Origin: Pseudomonadota bacterium
Lineage (GTDB): Bacteria > Pseudomonadota > Gammaproteobacteria > Steroidobacterales > Steroidobacteraceae
Length of the DNA stretch: 13,616 nt
Reading direction: 5' to 3'
Assembly (NCBI GenBank): GCA_021850555.1
Contig: JAJZLX010000611.1
Location: forward strand, 1-13,616
Shown here: positions 1 to 7,131 of the stretch, piece after piece
How the letters are laid out: the number at the start of each line of letters is the position of its first letter
How positions within the stretch are numbered: the stretch's first letter is position 1
Notes under the pieces: model-generated
Told to the model about the DNA's origin: nothing
Seen by the model: only the letters and a program-made list of their open reading frames with translations
Database searches by the model: none
Made by a program: the position numbers and the translations under genes

Positions 1-232
1 GTTGCGGGGCCGTATCCAGCAGCTCAACGGCTGGATGAAGGGCGTGAAGGCCGGCCAACGCATGGTCTTCGTGCGCATCCCGGGACAGGGGATCCGATAC
101 TTTCTCGACGGAACGCTCCAGGGCACGATCAAGGGTCGGGACTTCGCGAAGGCCTTCCTCGGGATCTGGCTGGGTCCGAAGCCCCCGGGTCGGCGGCTGA
201 AGGCCGGCTTGCTCGGGGGGAAATGCGAGTAG
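1..232 (+). CDS. Chalcone isomerase-like protein, 3' end only
   Basis: This is the C-terminal part of a protein that begins before the window; about 76 residues are visible, ending at TAG 230-232. The stretch reading FVRIPGQGIRYFLDG, followed by KAFLGIWLGPKPP and the terminal LKAGLLGG, matches the end of bacterial chalcone-isomerase-like proteins (Chalcone_3 type), whose last helix typically carries an F-x-x-x-W-L-G-P motif and ends in LLG. The bacterial members are small, usually exported proteins of unknown function, and isomerase activity should not be assumed. A TTG at position 2 is in frame, but the sequence reads as internal, so I treat the gene as truncated by the window edge. It converges on queD with 34 bases between the stops. 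Confidence 0.75.
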   Translation, partial: LRGRIQQLNGWMKGVKAGQRMVFVRIPGQGIRYFLDGTLQGTIKGRDFAKAFLGIWLGPKPPGRRLKAGLLGGKCE

Positions 233-266
233 CGCCAGCGCAAGCGCCGCCGAGTCCGACAGGCTC

Positions 267-620
267 CTAGCCCCGGTACTCGCACCCGCTGGTGCAGGTC
301 TCGCGGATGGTGATGCGGCTGAGTGCCGGGAGCCGGGGCTTGAGCCGCTGCCAGACCCACTGCGCCAGGTGCTCGCTGGTCGGGTTCTCGAGGCCCGGCA
401 CTTCATTGAGGTAGTGGTGGTCGAGCGCCTCGTGCAGGGGGGCGAAGGCGGCCTTCAGCGCCGAGAAGTCGCACACCCAGCCGAAGACCGGATCGACCGG
501 ACCCTCGACGTGAACGCCGATGCGGAAGGAGTGTCCGTGCAGCCGGGCGCACTTGTGGCCGGGCGGGACGCTCGGCAGGCGGTGGGCCGCCTCGATGCGG
601 AATTCCTTGAAGATCTCCAT
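267..620 (-). CDS. queD: 6-carboxy-5,6,7,8-tetrahydropterin synthase (QueD)
   Basis: Cytosolic zinc enzyme of the PTPS/QueD family. It converts 7,8-dihydroneopterin triphosphate to 6-carboxytetrahydropterin, the second step toward preQ0 and queuosine. From the ATG at 620 the protein is 117 residues, the family's usual size. Visible motifs are EAAHRLP (His13, zinc), [11 protein letters not shown] (Cys24 catalytic; His28 and His30 zinc), LDHHYLN (Asp67/His68 catalytic dyad), ENPTSE (residues 78-83) and [12 protein letters not shown] at the C-terminus with Glu107 binding the pterin. All active-site residues of the E. coli enzyme are present. A GTG at 629 would add three residues. I prefer the ATG because it gives the MEIFKEF start common in Pseudomonas homologues, although neither start has a clear ribosome binding site. 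No other queuosine gene is nearby. The histidine kinase at 858 is divergent. Confidence 0.95.
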   Translation of the reverse strand: MEIFKEFRIEAAHRLPSVPPGHKCARLHGHSFRIGVHVEGPVDPVFGWVCDFSALKAAFAPLHEALDHHYLNEVPGLENPTSEHLAQWVWQRLKPRLPALSRITIRETCTSGCEYRG

Positions 621-755
621 GCCCGCCACTGTACCGGATCACAGGACGGCGCACGAGTTGGCCCCGGGGGAGCGATTTGGCCCCAGGACCTTGCCCGCTT
701 GGCGTAGCCTATTTGGACGCGCATGGCGGGCCTCGTGTCAGGCCCCGCGCCGGCA

Positions 756-783
756 GCGTGCAATAGGCGCGATCTTTGCACGC
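756..783. promoter_or_regulatory. Inverted repeat upstream of the histidine kinase gene
   Basis: GCGTGCAA (756-763) and TTGCACGC (776-783) form a perfect 8-bp inverted repeat separated by 12 bases. Half-site centres are 20 bp apart, about two helical turns, which suits a dimeric DNA-binding protein. It lies about 75 bp before the kinase start codon and about 136 bp before queD on the other strand. It could also fold as a hairpin, but no gene runs into it and no T-run follows, so a terminator is unlikely. The cognate regulator is unknown. Confidence 0.4.
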
Positions 784-857
784 CGCGTGTCGTATTCGGC
801 GGCCGGCAGGTTCCTGTGCCCACGCTACACGTTTCAGGGTCGCGCCAGGACGAAGTA

Positions 858-2087
858 ATGACTATGACCACCCGCTTCCGGCCCATGGTGCTGATCGTCA
901 CGGTCTTCTGGATCTACGTGGCGCTCTCCGACGTGCTGTACGCAAACCGGATGCAGGCCAGCCTCACTGCCATGCATGTGGGGCATCTGTTCGCCCCCTG
1001 GCGAGCGCGGCTCCTGCAGCACCTGTTTCTCTATCCGGCGCTGCTCGCCTGCATGTGGGCCTCGCTCACCTTGGGCTGGCAGCCGATCCTGCGCCGCCTG
1101 CCGCTTCAGATCCTGCTCGGGGCGGTCTTTGCGGCGCTCGGGGAGCCGAGCTTGTGGCTGGGGCTTTCGGCGCTGATCGGCTTCCACCAGGCGACGTATG
1201 CGTTTTTGAGCGGACTTCGCCCCGGGACGCCGTTGTCCATCGTCCCGGTGCTGCAGATCTGGGTCGCGAGCTCCACCAGCTTCCTGCTGACCTACGGCTT
1301 TGGCTTGGCGCTGGTGACCGGATTCGATGTCTACCGCAGGCTGCGCGATACACAAATTCGCTCCTCGGCCCTCGAGCGCGCACTCTCGGCCGCGCACCTG
1401 GCGGCGCTGCGGATGCAGCTCTCACCGCACTCGCTGTTCAACCTCCTCAATACGATCCATGGCCAGATTGATTGGAATCCGTCCGATGCACGCAGCATGA
1501 TCGTGCAGCTCGCGGACCTGCTGCGCCGCCTGCTGCACGCCGGCGAGCGGGAATTCTCGCGTCTGTCCGAAGAGCTGCAGTTTGCGCGGCTGTATCTGAC
1601 GCTGCAGCAGCGGCGCTTCTCTGACCGGCTCACGGTGCTCGTGCCGGAGCCTGCGGGAATGCCCGCGGCCTGGGTGCCGAGCCTCATCCTGCAGCCGCTC
1701 ATCGAGAACGCCGTGGTGCACGGCCTGGCCAACCACCCCGGAGAGGTCGAGATCCGCGTGGAGGCAAGTGCCTCGGAGCAATGGCTGTGGCTGCGGGTCT
1801 CCAACACCATGGCGGCCGAGGAGCCGGTGCGCGGCGATGGCATCGGTCTGAAGAACGTGCGCGAGCGGCTCACGATCCAGTTCGGCGAGCGGGCCTGCTT
1901 CCAGGCGGCCCCTACCGGCGATGGCCGGTGGCTCGCCGAGATCCGCCTGCCCCTTCTCGCCGATGTCATCGAGCCGGTACGCCAGGAGGCAGGGCAGCCG
2001 CGGCGGGCGCAGCGCGCTGTGGAGCGGCCTGAGCCGGGCGGGCGGGCGGGCGGCCTCGTGATGGTGGAGAAGCTCCGTGCGGGTTGA
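858..2087 (+). CDS. LytS/YehU-type membrane sensor histidine kinase
   Basis: Inner-membrane sensor kinase of the His_kinase (PF06580) plus HATPase_c type. The start is ATG 858, preceded by AGGA at 847-850; in-frame codons further upstream look non-coding. The product is 409 residues. Four hydrophobic segments (about 10-28, 54-73, 82-107 and 129-157) make an N-terminal sensor domain with no recognisable ligand domain. The phosphoacceptor motif is LSPHSLFNLLNTI with His191; the family usually reads PHFLFN, so one Phe is Ser here. The ATPase domain has an N-box LIENAVVHG (Asn284) and a G-box GDGIGLKNVRERL (Asp327, Gly328, Gly330). Residues from about 372 form an extra Arg/Gly/Pro-rich tail beyond the normal end. 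Such kinases usually sit beside a LytTR response regulator, but none is in the window. The 3' end overlaps the MFS gene by 11 bases, suggesting translational coupling. Signal unknown. Confidence 0.9.
   Translation: MTMTTRFRPMVLIVTVFWIYVALSDVLYANRMQASLTAMHVGHLFAPWRARLLQHLFLYPALLACMWASLTLGWQPILRRLPLQILLGAVFAALGEPSLWLGLSALIGFHQATYAFLSGLRPGTPLSIVPVLQIWVASSTSFLLTYGFGLALVTGFDVYRRLRDTQIRSSALERALSAAHLAALRMQLSPHSLFNLLNTIHGQIDWNPSDARSMIVQLADLLRRLLHAGEREFSRLSEELQFARLYLTLQQRRFSDRLTVLVPEPAGMPAAWVPSLILQPLIENAVVHGLANHPGEVEIRVEASASEQWLWLRVSNTMAAEEPVRGDGIGLKNVRERLTIQFGERACFQAAPTGDGRWLAEIRLPLLADVIEPVRQEAGQPRRAQRAVERPEPGGRAGGLVMVEKLRAG
2036..2050 (+). repeat. Four-tract G repeat (potential G-quadruplex)
   Basis: GGGCGGGCGGGCGGG has four GGG tracts with single-base loops, the minimal pattern for a stable parallel G-quadruplex in DNA or mRNA. 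It lies on the coding strand inside the last codons of the kinase gene, 26 bases before the MFS start codon and just before its ribosome binding site. It is also a four-copy tetranucleotide repeat, so gain or loss of one unit by slippage would shift the frame of the kinase tail. Folding and instability are inferred, not shown. Confidence 0.5.
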
Positions 2088-3381
2088 GGCGGGCACGGAG
2101 GCCGACGCATCGCGCACCTTGCGGCGCGCCTCGGTGCTCTCGCTGGGGGTGCTGACCGGCGTCAACCTGCTCAATTATCTCGATCGCTACGTGGTCTCGG
2201 CGCTGCTGCCGGCGTTGAAGCGCGCGCCCATGGGACTCGATGACCTGCAGCTCGGTACGCTGATGAGCGGCTTTCTCATCGTGTACCTGCTGGCGGCGCC
2301 GATTTTCGGGCGCCTGGGCGATCGGGGCTCGCGCACCCGTCCGATCGCCATCGGGGTCTTCCTCTGGAGCCTGGCCACGGGGCTCTCGGGCCTGGCGCGC
2401 ACCTACCTGCAACTGCTCGGGGCCCGCGCCGCGGTGGGCATCGGCGAGGCGGCCTATGGCACCATCGCGCCTTCGCTGCTCGCCGACTACTTCGTGCCAC
2501 GCACCCGCGGGCGGGCGTTCGCCGTGTTCAACATGGCGATCCCGGTCGGCGCGGCGCTCGGCTACATCGTCGGGGGCATCATCCTGGCGCATTACGGCTG
2601 GCGCGCGGCGTTCTACGTGGCGGGAGTCCCAGGGTTGCTGCTTGCAGTGTGGATCTGGCGCCTGCCCGACCCGCCGCGCGGCTCCGCGGACACGGATGAG
2701 GTCTCGGTCGCCGCGGGCGCCGGCGCGTCGCTGGCCGTACGGCCGGGATCCTGGGCCGTCTATCCGCGGCTGCTGCGCCAGCGGCCCTACCTGCTCACCG
2801 TGCTCGGCTACGCCGCCTATACCTTCGCCCTCGGCGGCATGGCGTTCTGGATGCCGACGTTCCTCGAGCAGGTTCGCGGCGTTCCGACCGTCGAGGCCAC
2901 TGCCGGCTTCGGTGCCATCATCGTCGTCACCGGATTCCTCGGTACCTTCGCCGGCGGATGGCTGGGGGACTGGGGGCTGAAGTTCTCCCGCCAGGCCTAC
3001 CTCTGGATCTCGGGTTGGGCCACGCTGCTGGCGGTGCCGGCGACCTATCTGGCGCTCGCATCGGGCAAGCCCGAGGTGTTCTATGCCGCGCTCATCGTGG
3101 CCGAGCTGCTGCTGTTCATGTCCACCGGTCCGATCAACACGGCTATCGTCAACCTGGTCAGCCCCGCGGAGAGAGCCTGCGCCGTGGCACTCAGCCTATT
3201 CGTCATCCACGCCCTGGGGGATGTCATTTCCCCCTCGATCATCGGCGGCGTATCGGACATGACCTCGCTCGGCGTGGCGGTCATGATCGTGCCGTTCGCG
3301 GTCGCGGTGGGCGGGGTGCTGTGGCTGCTCGCCGCGAGAGCCGATGCGAAAGCCGTCGCCGAGCCCGTCGCCGCGGCGTAG
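2077..3381 (+). CDS. MFS transporter, Spinster-like family
   Basis: Twelve-helix inner-membrane transporter of the major facilitator superfamily, 434 residues. The GTG start at 2077 has GGAGA at 2066-2070 and overlaps the kinase stop. The N-terminal half carries NYLDRY (33-38) in helix 1, the motif-A loop GRLGDRGSRTRPI (78-90) and GIGEAAYG (121-128) in helix 4. This combination is typical of Spinster-like (Spns) MFS proteins. Eukaryotic members move lysophospholipids or sphingosine-1-phosphate, while the substrate of most bacterial members is unknown, so none is assigned. A soluble linker rich in Ala/Gly (about 200-230) separates the two six-helix halves, as usual for MFS. It is probably co-transcribed with the kinase. 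Its stop lies 14 bases from the end of fpr on the opposite strand. Confidence 0.88.
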   Translation: MRVEAGTEADASRTLRRASVLSLGVLTGVNLLNYLDRYVVSALLPALKRAPMGLDDLQLGTLMSGFLIVYLLAAPIFGRLGDRGSRTRPIAIGVFLWSLATGLSGLARTYLQLLGARAAVGIGEAAYGTIAPSLLADYFVPRTRGRAFAVFNMAIPVGAALGYIVGGIILAHYGWRAAFYVAGVPGLLLAVWIWRLPDPPRGSADTDEVSVAAGAGASLAVRPGSWAVYPRLLRQRPYLLTVLGYAAYTFALGGMAFWMPTFLEQVRGVPTVEATAGFGAIIVVTGFLGTFAGGWLGDWGLKFSRQAYLWISGWATLLAVPATYLALASGKPEVFYAALIVAELLLFMSTGPINTAIVNLVSPAERACAVALSLFVIHALGDVISPSIIGGVSDMTSLGVAVMIVPFAVAVGGVLWLLAARADAKAVAEPVAAA

Positions 3382-3395
3382 AAACGGCGAGGGAC

Positions 3396-4172
3396 TCAGC
3401 GGGCGACGAACGCCCGCTCGATGACGTAATCGCCGGCCTCGCCGATGTGCGGTGACATCTGAAAGCCGCGGGCATCGAGCAGAGCGCAGGTGTCGGTGAG
3501 CATGCCGGGGCTACCGCAGACCATGGCCCGGTCCTCGGCCGGATCGAGCGGCGGGAGCCCCAGGTCATAGGAGAGCCTTGCGGACTCGATGAGGGTGGTG
3601 AGGCGGCCGCGATTGACATGCGGCTCGCGCGTCACCGCCGGGTAATACAGCAGCTTCTTGCTCACCCATTCGCCCAGGAACTCGTGCGATTTGAGCTCCT
3701 CGATGCGGTGCTTCACCACGGCGCTCTCGCGCGCCCACCGCACCCCGTGCACGAACACCACCCGCTCGAAGCGCTCGTAGGTCTCGGGGTCCTTGATCAC
3801 GCTCATGAAGGGCGCCGCGCCGGTGCCGGTGCAGAGCAGGTACAGACGCTTGCCGGGCTTCAGATCGTGCAGTACCAGAGTGCCGGTGGGCTTGCGGCTG
3901 ACCAGCACCTCATCCCCCTCGCGGATGTGCTGCAGGCGCGAGGTCAGCGGACCGTCCGGCACCTTGATGCTGAGGAATTCCAGGTGCTCCTCGTGGTTGG
4001 CGCTGGCGATGCTGTAGGCGCGCAGCAAGGGGCGGGAGTCCACGTGCAGCCCCACCATGACGAATTGCCCGTTCTCGAATCGCAGGCCCGCATCCCGTGT
4101 GGTCGTGAACGTGAACTGCGTGTCGGTCCAGTGCCTGACCGTGAGAACGCGCTCGCTGCCGAATGCCGCCAA
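3396..4172 (-). CDS. fpr: Ferredoxin/flavodoxin-NADP+ reductase
   Basis: Cytosolic FAD enzyme that transfers electrons between NADP(H) and ferredoxin or flavodoxin, 258 residues, closely resembling bacterial Fpr proteins of Pseudomonas/Azotobacter type. The FAD domain (about 1-100) carries RAYSIAS (51-57) and GPLTSRLQ (74-81). The NADP domain carries CTGTGAAPF (114-122), FVHGVR, YYPAVTRE and CGSPGML (219-225). The C-terminus is YVIERAFVAR, close to the YVIERAFVEK end seen in this subclass, where the terminal residues tune nucleotide binding. The start is TTG at 4172; no ATG lies before residue 39, and AGGTGGA sits a few bases upstream. A -10-like TACAAT lies at 4215-4210 on the minus strand. 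In pseudomonads fpr is induced by oxidative stress, but no regulator is adjacent here. Confidence 0.95.
   Translation of the reverse strand: MAAFGSERVLTVRHWTDTQFTFTTTRDAGLRFENGQFVMVGLHVDSRPLLRAYSIASANHEEHLEFLSIKVPDGPLTSRLQHIREGDEVLVSRKPTGTLVLHDLKPGKRLYLLCTGTGAAPFMSVIKDPETYERFERVVFVHGVRWARESAVVKHRIEELKSHEFLGEWVSKKLLYYPAVTREPHVNRGRLTTLIESARLSYDLGLPPLDPAEDRAMVCGSPGMLTDTCALLDARGFQMSPHIGEAGDYVIERAFVAR
3398..3418. terminator. Hairpin at the convergent MFS/fpr junction
   Basis: AGCGGGCG and CGCCCGCT are perfect 8-bp arms around the 5-base loop ACGAA. The hairpin overlaps the last codons of fpr and begins 17 bases after the MFS stop, the right place for a bidirectional terminator. Neither side has a T-run, so intrinsic termination may be weak. 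It could instead be a 3'-end stabilising structure or chance in GC-rich coding sequence. Confidence 0.35.
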
Positions 4173-4209
4173 GAGGATCCACCTTTACCCGGGAATTTCC
4201 AGGGCGCGC

Positions 4210-4215
4210 ATTGTA
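4210..4215 (-). promoter_or_regulatory. Possible -10 element for fpr
   Basis: TACAAT on the minus strand matches the sigma-70 -10 consensus at five of six positions. It would give a transcript starting near 4203, about 30 bases before the TTG start of fpr. No convincing -35 box is found 16-18 bases upstream, so this promoter would need an activator, or the match is fortuitous. Confidence 0.3.
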
Positions 4216-4261
4216 GCGGGGCGAGGCCGTCACCGGGGCGCTTTTGCGGTATTCCCTAATA

Positions 4262-4284
4262 ATCCTGCGGCATATGCGCAGGAT
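4262..4284. promoter_or_regulatory. Strong dyad in the fpr/SDR divergent region
   Basis: ATCCTGCG (4262-4269) and CGCAGGAT (4277-4284) are perfect 8-bp inverted arms around GCATATG. The dyad lies in the 192-bp divergent intergenic region, about 90 bp before fpr and 80 bp before the SDR gene, at the edge of an AT-richer patch (ATTCCCTAATAAT). Position and symmetry suggest an operator serving one or both genes. No regulator family is recognised. Confidence 0.4.
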
Positions 4285-4364
4285 CTCCGCAGCAGGCGGG
4301 ATGCAGCGGCTGATATCATCGGGCGAACGCCGCATTGCGCGCGCTTCGGTCACCAGGGGGACTC

Positions 4365-5216
4365 ATGGGGGAGCCGGACACTTCGGGCAGCCTGCGCGGC
4401 CGCACGCTGTTCATCACGGGGGCGAGCCGGGGCATCGGCCTGGCCATTGCGCTGCGGGCGGCGCGCGACGGGGCGAACGTGGCGGTGGCGGCCAAGACCA
4501 CCGAGCCGCACCCCAAGCTTCCCGGCACGATCCACACCGCCGCCGCCGAGATCGAGGCGGCGGGAGGGAAGGCGCTGCCGATGGCGGTGGACGTGCGGGA
4601 CGACGAGCAGGTCAGATCCGCCATCGAGCGCACGGTGAACACCTTCGGCGGGATCGATATTCTGGTGAACAACGCGAGCGCGATCAGCCTCACGCCGACG
4701 GCCGCGACGGACATGCGTCGGTTCGACCTGATGCACGGCATCAATACGCGCGGCACGCTGCTGTGCTCGAAACTGTGTCTGCCGTATCTCGAGCGAGCGG
4801 CCAATCCGCACGTGCTGGTGCTGGCGCCGCCTTTGAAGCTCGAGCAGCGCTGGTTCGCGCCACATCTGCCGTACTCGCTCGCCAAATTCGGCATGAGCCT
4901 GTGTGTGCTCGGCCTCTCCGGTGAGTTGCGAGCCCGGGGCATCGCGGTGAACGCGCTGTGGCCCCGGACCATCATCGGCACCGCGGCCCTGCGGGTAGCC
5001 ATGCAGGGCGCGCCTGCGGAGGCGCTGCGTCGCGTGCGTTCGCCGCAGATCGTCGCGGATGCCGCGTATGCCATCCTCAAGCGCGACAGCCGCAGCTTCT
5101 CGGGCAACTTCTGCATCGATGAGCAGGTGCTCAGGGAGGAGGGTGTCACCGACTTCTCGCCCTACCGGGATCCCTCGGTGCGGGAGGAGGACCTGATGAC
5201 GGACCTGTTCGTCTAG
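4365..5216 (+). CDS. HSDL2-type short-chain dehydrogenase/reductase, atypical active site
   Basis: NAD(P)-binding Rossmann-fold oxidoreductase of the classical SDR superfamily, 283 residues. The start is ATG 4365 with AGGGGG at 4355-4360. TGASRGIG (18-25) is the cofactor motif, LVNNAS (100-105) holds the structural Asn, and YSLAK gives Tyr170 and Lys174. The segment KTTEPHPKLPGTIHTAA after strand 2 and the later VNALWPRTIIGTAA are characteristic of the HSDL2-like SDR group, linked in eukaryotes to fatty-acid metabolism. The Ser expected 16 residues before the catalytic Tyr (ISPPL in HSDL2) is Ala154 here (LAPPL), so normal SDR proton relay may be impaired. Substrate unknown. It converges on the gntR gene with overlapping stops (CTAG, 5213-5216). 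A role beside the leucine genes is possible but only positional. Confidence 0.85.
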   Translation: MGEPDTSGSLRGRTLFITGASRGIGLAIALRAARDGANVAVAAKTTEPHPKLPGTIHTAAAEIEAAGGKALPMAVDVRDDEQVRSAIERTVNTFGGIDILVNNASAISLTPTAATDMRRFDLMHGINTRGTLLCSKLCLPYLERAANPHVLVLAPPLKLEQRWFAPHLPYSLAKFGMSLCVLGLSGELRARGIAVNALWPRTIIGTAALRVAMQGAPAEALRRVRSPQIVADAAYAILKRDSRSFSGNFCIDEQVLREEGVTDFSPYRDPSVREEDLMTDLFV

Positions 5217-5941
5217 CCGATCCGGTGTCCGAGCTCGATGCCGGCGAGCTCGTAGCCCTTCCTGAAGTCGCGGATGTGGCGCGCCATCCAGGTGCGCGCC
5301 GACTCGGGGTCCTTGCGGCCGACCGCCTCGAGGATCCGTCGCTGGGCGGCGGCGATGCGCGAGCGCGCCTGATGCACCTGGTCGATCATGTCGCGCAGCG
5401 AGGGCTCGAGCAGGTTGATGAGGGGCTCCTGCACCAGGGCGAAGACCTGGTTGCGGGTGGCCTCGCCCAGGCCGCGGAAGAACTCCGCCGTGTGATGCAC
5501 GGCCTTCTCGGTGTTGGCGTTCTGTTCATCGAAACGCGCGCGCACGGCCGCGAGCCGCTCGAGATCCGCCTCGGTCCGCTCGCGGGCCGCAATCTCGGCG
5601 ATGGGCGGCTCGTAGTGCGACAGCGCCTCCCACACCTCGAAGAAGGTCACATCGTGCAGCGCCAGCGCGCGGCTGACGTCCCTGGCGACCTCCCGACGCC
5701 GGGGGCGGCTCACCGTCATGAGTTTCGAGCCCGGACGGCGCTCGAGCAGCCCGTTGCTTTCCAGCTCGCGCAGCGCTTCGCGCACCGTCGAGCGGTTGAC
5801 CCCGAGCTGGCGCGCGAGCTCGGTCTCAGGCGGCAGCCGCTCGCCCTCGCGCAGCGCCCTGCTGAGGATGCGCTCGGTGATGGCGGCGGCGACCTTCCGA
5901 TAGGCCGGCGCGAGCGGGATCTGGTCGAACTCGACGCTCAT
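5213..5941 (-). CDS. GntR-family regulator, FadR/FCD subfamily
   Basis: Transcription factor of 242 residues with an N-terminal winged helix (about 11-78: ERLPPETELARQLGVNRSTV, then REALRELESNGLLERRPGS) and a C-terminal all-helical FCD ligand domain (about 98-230). It starts at ATG 5941, 13 bases after the stop of the isovaleryl-CoA dehydrogenase gene on the same strand, so the two are almost certainly one transcript. FCD domains normally bind a metal through an Asp and three His. Here the positions I align to the first two His appear to be Phe155 and Gln200, with only His222 kept, so a metal-bound carboxylate effector is doubtful. An acyl-CoA of the pathway, by analogy with E. coli FadR, is an attractive but unproven ligand. 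Its likely operator is the palindrome at 7159-7173. Confidence 0.92.
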   Translation of the reverse strand: MSVEFDQIPLAPAYRKVAAAITERILSRALREGERLPPETELARQLGVNRSTVREALRELESNGLLERRPGSKLMTVSRPRRREVARDVSRALALHDVTFFEVWEALSHYEPPIAEIAARERTEADLERLAAVRARFDEQNANTEKAVHHTAEFFRGLGEATRNQVFALVQEPLINLLEPSLRDMIDQVHQARSRIAAAQRRILEAVGRKDPESARTWMARHIRDFRKGYELAGIELGHRIG

Positions 5942-5954
5942 CTTTGAGTCTGTG

Positions 5955-7127
5955 TCACGCGACGCTCTCGAACAGCTCCCGCCCGATCAGCATGCGGCGG
6001 ATCTCCTGCGTGCCGGCGCCGATCTCGTACAGCTTCGCATCACGCAGCAGCCGTCCGGCCGGATAATCGTTGATGTAGCCGTTGCCACCGAGCGCCTGGA
6101 TGGCCTCGAGCGAGACGCGCGTGGCATTGTCCGCCGCGAAGAGGATGCAGGCGGCGGCATCGCGCCGCCTCACCCGGCCCGCATCGCAGGCGCGTGCGAC
6201 GGCATACACGAAGGCGCGCGAGGCGCAGAGCGCGGTATACATGTCGGCGATCTTCGCCTGCATCAGCTCGAACGTCCCTATGGGCTGTCCGAACTGCTTG
6301 CGCTCACGCACGTAGGGCAGGGCGAGGTCGAGCGCCGCCGCCATCAGGCCGAGGGGCCCTCCCGCGAGCACCACCCGCTCGTAGTCAAGGCCGCTCATCA
6401 ACACGCGCACGCCGCCGTTCTCAGGTCCCAGGCGGTTGGCCTGCGGGACGCTGCAGTTCTCGAACACGAGCTCGCAGGTGCTCGAGCCGCGCATGCCGAG
6501 CTTGTCGAGCTTCTGCGCGGTGGAAAAGCCGGGCAGGTCCCGCTCGACGATGAAGGCGCTGATGCCGCGCGTGCCCGCGGCAGGGTCGGTTTTGGCGTAC
6601 ACGATGAGGACATCCGCATCCGGGCCGTTGGTGATCCACATCTTGCGTCCGTTCAGAACGTAACGCTCGCCGCGCCTCTCGGCCCGCAGCTGCATGGAGG
6701 TTACGTCCGAGCCGGCCTGCGGCTCGGACATGGCGAGCGCGCCGACGTGCTCGCCGCTGACGAGCCGCGGAAGGTACCGGTCGCGCTGCTCGTCGGTGCC
6801 GTTGAGGCGCAGCTGGTTGACGCAGAGGTTGGAGTGCGCCCCGTAGGAGAGCCCAACGGCGCCCGAGGCACGCGAGATCTCCTCCATCGCGACGACGTGC
6901 GCCAGGTAGCCGAGGCCGGCTCCGCCCCAGCGCTCCGGCACCGTGACGCCGAGGAGGCCGAGCTCGCCGAGCTCGGGCCAGAGCATTCGCGGAAATTCAT
7001 TGCTGCGATCGATGCGATCGGCGAGCGGGGCGATGCGCTCGGCGGCGAAACGGTGCACCTGCCGGCGGATTTCCTCGGTGGCCTCATCCAGGCCAAAGCC
7101 GCTGTCGATCGAGTCGTGGGCGCTCAT
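5955..7127 (-). CDS. liuA: Isovaleryl-CoA dehydrogenase
   Basis: FAD-dependent acyl-CoA dehydrogenase of 390 residues that oxidises isovaleryl-CoA to 3-methylcrotonyl-CoA in leucine catabolism, passing electrons to electron-transfer flavoprotein. The start is ATG 7127; the ribosome binding site is weak. [13 protein letters not shown] (132-144) and [10 protein letters not shown] (164-173) are the family signatures. The catalytic base sits in [16 protein letters not shown] as Glu250, the position used by isovaleryl-CoA dehydrogenases (human Glu254). At the position where other acyl-CoA dehydrogenases keep their Glu, within [12 protein letters not shown], residue 371 is Ala. This pair of features separates IVD from short- and medium-chain enzymes. 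It leads a two-gene unit with gntR and is divergent from the methylcrotonyl-CoA carboxylase genes, its pathway successors. Also known as ivd. Confidence 0.95.
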   Translation of the reverse strand: MSAHDSIDSGFGLDEATEEIRRQVHRFAAERIAPLADRIDRSNEFPRMLWPELGELGLLGVTVPERWGGAGLGYLAHVVAMEEISRASGAVGLSYGAHSNLCVNQLRLNGTDEQRDRYLPRLVSGEHVGALAMSEPQAGSDVTSMQLRAERRGERYVLNGRKMWITNGPDADVLIVYAKTDPAAGTRGISAFIVERDLPGFSTAQKLDKLGMRGSSTCELVFENCSVPQANRLGPENGGVRVLMSGLDYERVVLAGGPLGLMAAALDLALPYVRERKQFGQPIGTFELMQAKIADMYTALCASRAFVYAVARACDAGRVRRRDAAACILFAADNATRVSLEAIQALGGNGYINDYPAGRLLRDAKLYEIGAGTQEIRRMLIGRELFESVA

Positions 7128-7131
7128 GAGC

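Noticed and set aside
621..857. Possible preQ1 riboswitch linked to queD
   Set aside because: No pseudoknot-like arrangement or preQ1 aptamer motif is recognisable upstream of queD.
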